From an uncultured Pelagibacteraceae bacterium (GTDB taxonomy: Bacteria; Pseudomonadota; Alphaproteobacteria; Pelagibacterales; Pelagibacteraceae), in NCBI GenBank assembly GCA_902624535.1, contig CACNYF010000003.1, positions 36,280 to 100,279 of the forward strand: a DNA stretch of 64,000 nucleotides. The letters are read 5' to 3'. The notes under the pieces were generated by a model that was not told the DNA's origin, did not search any database, and saw only the letters and a program-made list of their open reading frames with translations. Made by a program: the position numbers and the translations under genes. Numbering within the stretch: position 1 is the stretch's first letter; each line of letters opens with the position of its first letter. Below, in pieces: positions 61,818 through 64,000 of the stretch.

Positions 61818-62371
61818 TGATACCTAGATTAAAACAGACTATATCCAGAGAAATTGAACCAACATTAAAAGAGAAATTTGGCTATAAAAATTTATACATG
61901 GGTCCAAGAATACAAAAAATAGTTTTAAATATGGGTTTAGGTCTTGATGGAAATGATCAGAAAATTTTAAAATCGTGCTTAGAAGATTTGGCGAACATTA
62001 CTGGTCAAATGCCAGTAATAACTAAATTCAAAAAATCTGTAGCAAATTTTAAAACAAGAAAAAATACTAGTGCTGGCTTAAAGGTAACTTTGAGAAAAAA
62101 CAAGATGTATGAATTTATTGATAGATTGACAAATATAGCTTTACCAAGAATAAAAGATTTTAGAGGATTAAATCCAAATGGTTTTGATAAATATGGAAAT
62201 TATACTTTTGGTGTTAAAGAACATATTATATTCCCTGAAGTAAATTTTGATAAAGTTGATAAAATTAGAGGTTTAGATATTACAATTGTTATTAAATCTC
62301 AAAAAGTAGAACACAGTTTTGAATTATTAAAACATTTAAATTTTCCATTTAGAGAAAAAAGGAGCAATTAA
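61817..62371 (+). CDS. rplE: 50S ribosomal protein L5
   Basis: [39 protein letters not shown]. Confidence 0.97.
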   Translation: MIPRLKQTISREIEPTLKEKFGYKNLYMGPRIQKIVLNMGLGLDGNDQKILKSCLEDLANITGQMPVITKFKKSVANFKTRKNTSAGLKVTLRKNKMYEFIDRLTNIALPRIKDFRGLNPNGFDKYGNYTFGVKEHIIFPEVNFDKVDKIRGLDITIVIKSQKVEHSFELLKHLNFPFREKRSN

Positions 62372-62676
62372 TGGCTAAAATGAGTGCAATTAACAAAAAT
62401 AATAAAAGAATAAAACTATCAGATAAATTTTATAAAAAAAGATTGAAACTAAAAAAAATAATAATGGATAAAAAATTATCCTTAGAAGAAAGATTTAAAG
62501 CACAGCAAAAATTATCAAAGTTACCTAGAAATTCTGCGAAAATTAGAGTTATGAATCGATGTCAGATTACAGGTAGACCACATGGTGTTTACAGAAAATT
62601 AAAAATTTCAAGAATAGCCCTTCGACAACTTGGTTTAGAGGGTAAAATTCCTGGAATGGTAAAATCGAGTTGGTAG
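62371..62676 (+). CDS. rpsN: 30S ribosomal protein S14
   Basis: [25 protein letters not shown]. Confidence 0.97.
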   Translation: MAKMSAINKNNKRIKLSDKFYKKRLKLKKIIMDKKLSLEERFKAQQKLSKLPRNSAKIRVMNRCQITGRPHGVYRKLKISRIALRQLGLEGKIPGMVKSSW

Positions 62677-62686
62677 AAAGGAAAAT

Positions 62687-63079
62687 ATGAGTTTAAGTGA
62701 TCCAATAGGAGATATGTTAGCAAGAATTAAGAATGCTCAAGTAAGAAATCATAGTAAAGTTTCTTTACCTTCGTCAAAATTCAAATCTAAAATTGCAGAT
62801 GTATTAAAGGCTGAAGGTTATATTATAGACTATAAAATTAATGATGACAAAAAACCCTCAATTGAAATTAATTTAAAATATAACTCAGGAAATCCAGTTA
62901 TAAATACTATCGAAAGAATTTCCAAACCAGGTAGAAGAATTTTTTCAAGCGCAAGTAGTCTGCCAAAAATAAATAATGGTCTTGGTATTGCTATTGTATC
63001 TACACCACAAGGTGTAATGACAGACGTTGATGCAAGAAAGAAAAAACTTGGTGGTGAAATTATTTGTAAGGTATTTTAA
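62687..63079 (+). CDS. rpsH: 30S ribosomal protein S8
   Basis: SDPIGDMLARIKNAQ; GLGIAIVSTPQGVMTD. Confidence 0.97.
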   Translation: MSLSDPIGDMLARIKNAQVRNHSKVSLPSSKFKSKIADVLKAEGYIIDYKINDDKKPSIEINLKYNSGNPVINTIERISKPGRRIFSSASSLPKINNGLGIAIVSTPQGVMTDVDARKKKLGGEIICKVF

Positions 63080-63618
63080 TGTCTAAAATAGGAAAAATAA
63101 ACATACCAATTCCAGAAAAAGTAAAAGTCTTATTATCTGGCAATACAGTTAATATTGAGGGACCGTTAGGTAAACATGCAATCAAATTAGATTTGGAAAT
63201 GTTTGAACTCAATATTACAGAAGGTAAAGACGTATCAATAAAACCAAAAAAACTTGATGATACATCTAAAAGATTATGGGGTATGAATAGAAGTTTAATT
63301 AATAATGCCATTATTGGAGCAAGCAGTGGATACGAAAAAATACTTGAACTCACAGGAGTTGGTTATAGAGCTGCACTAAAAGGCAATGTTTTAAATATGC
63401 AACTAGGATTTAGTCATGACATTAATTATGATATTCCGCAAGGTATTAAAATTGCTGTTGAAAAACAAACAACGCTAAAAATAAGTGGCTCTAATAAACA
63501 ACAAGTAGGCATGGTTACTTCACAAATCAAAAGTATTAGACCGCCTGAACCTTATAAAGGAAAAGGTATAAAAGAAAAAGGTCAATACATTTTAAGAAAA
63601 GAGGGTAAGAAAAAATAA
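63079..63618 (+). CDS. rplF: 50S ribosomal protein L6
   Basis: [26 protein letters not shown]. Confidence 0.97.
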   Translation: MSKIGKINIPIPEKVKVLLSGNTVNIEGPLGKHAIKLDLEMFELNITEGKDVSIKPKKLDDTSKRLWGMNRSLINNAIIGASSGYEKILELTGVGYRAALKGNVLNMQLGFSHDINYDIPQGIKIAVEKQTTLKISGSNKQQVGMVTSQIKSIRPPEPYKGKGIKEKGQYILRKEGKKK

Positions 63619-63968
63619 TGAGATTAAGCACAATCGAAAGAAAAAGATTTAGAGTAAGAAAAAAACTTAAAAATGTTTCTAAAAATAGATATAGATTAAG
63701 TGTTTCAAGATCTACAAAAAATATAAGTGCACAAATTATAGATGATGTAAAAAATATTACCTTAGTCTCTGCTTCATCTATAGACAAAGAAATTAAAATA
63801 CAAAAAAAAAACAAATCAGAATTATCAACTATTGTTGCTGAAATTCTGGCGAAAAAAGCAAATGAAAAAAATATTAAAAAAATATACTTTGACAGAGGAA
63901 TTTATAAATATCATGGAAGAGTTAAAATTTTTGCTGAAACATTAAGAAAAAATGGAATGGAATTTTAG
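63618..63968 (+). CDS. rplR: 50S ribosomal protein L18
   Basis: [44 protein letters not shown]. Confidence 0.95.
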   Translation: MRLSTIERKRFRVRKKLKNVSKNRYRLSVSRSTKNISAQIIDDVKNITLVSASSIDKEIKIQKKNKSELSTIVAEILAKKANEKNIKKIYFDRGIYKYHGRVKIFAETLRKNGMEF

Positions 63969-63971
63969 AAT

Positions 63972-64000
63972 ATGGAAAAAAATACAGAGTTTGTAGAAAA
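63972..64000 (+). CDS. rpsE: 30S ribosomal protein S5, N-terminal fragment truncated by window end
   Basis: ATG opens MEKNTEFVEK after rplR; expected spc operon position. Confidence 0.6.

Overview
AT-rich, gene-dense alphaproteobacterial window that looks like a SAR11/Pelagibacterales genome (inference from composition, gene order and protein character). Most of it is core housekeeping: nrdAB; a methylcitrate cluster (prpC/prpB/prpD) beside an alternative oxidase; gph, a GlmU-C-terminal-like acetyltransferase and glmS; aroG (class II), nadE, cysS, cimA, rpsD; a purine operon with grxD and bolA; map, sfsA and azlCD; then tRNA-Tyr, tRNA-Gly, tuf, tRNA-Trp, secE-nusG-rplKAJL-rpoBC, rpsLG-fusA and the S10/spc ribosomal operons up to the start of rpsE. 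The unusual part is about 33.7-39.7 kb around nadK. An intact tRNA-Leu(UAA) and an intact tRNA-Thr(UGU) each have a nearby truncated copy that stops at the anticodon loop. These define two integrative-element-like units of 1500 bp (Leu) and 1684 bp (Thr). Neither encodes a recognisable integrase. Both carry tandem short direct repeats of 11-bp period near their ends, resembling arm-type recombinase binding sites. Related repeats at 33777 and 35203 suggest an older insertion carrying a polysaccharide lyase at the same tRNA-Leu. I propose these as a family of integrase-less, tRNA-anticodon-targeted mini-elements. All coordinates were read by eye; no searches or folding were run.
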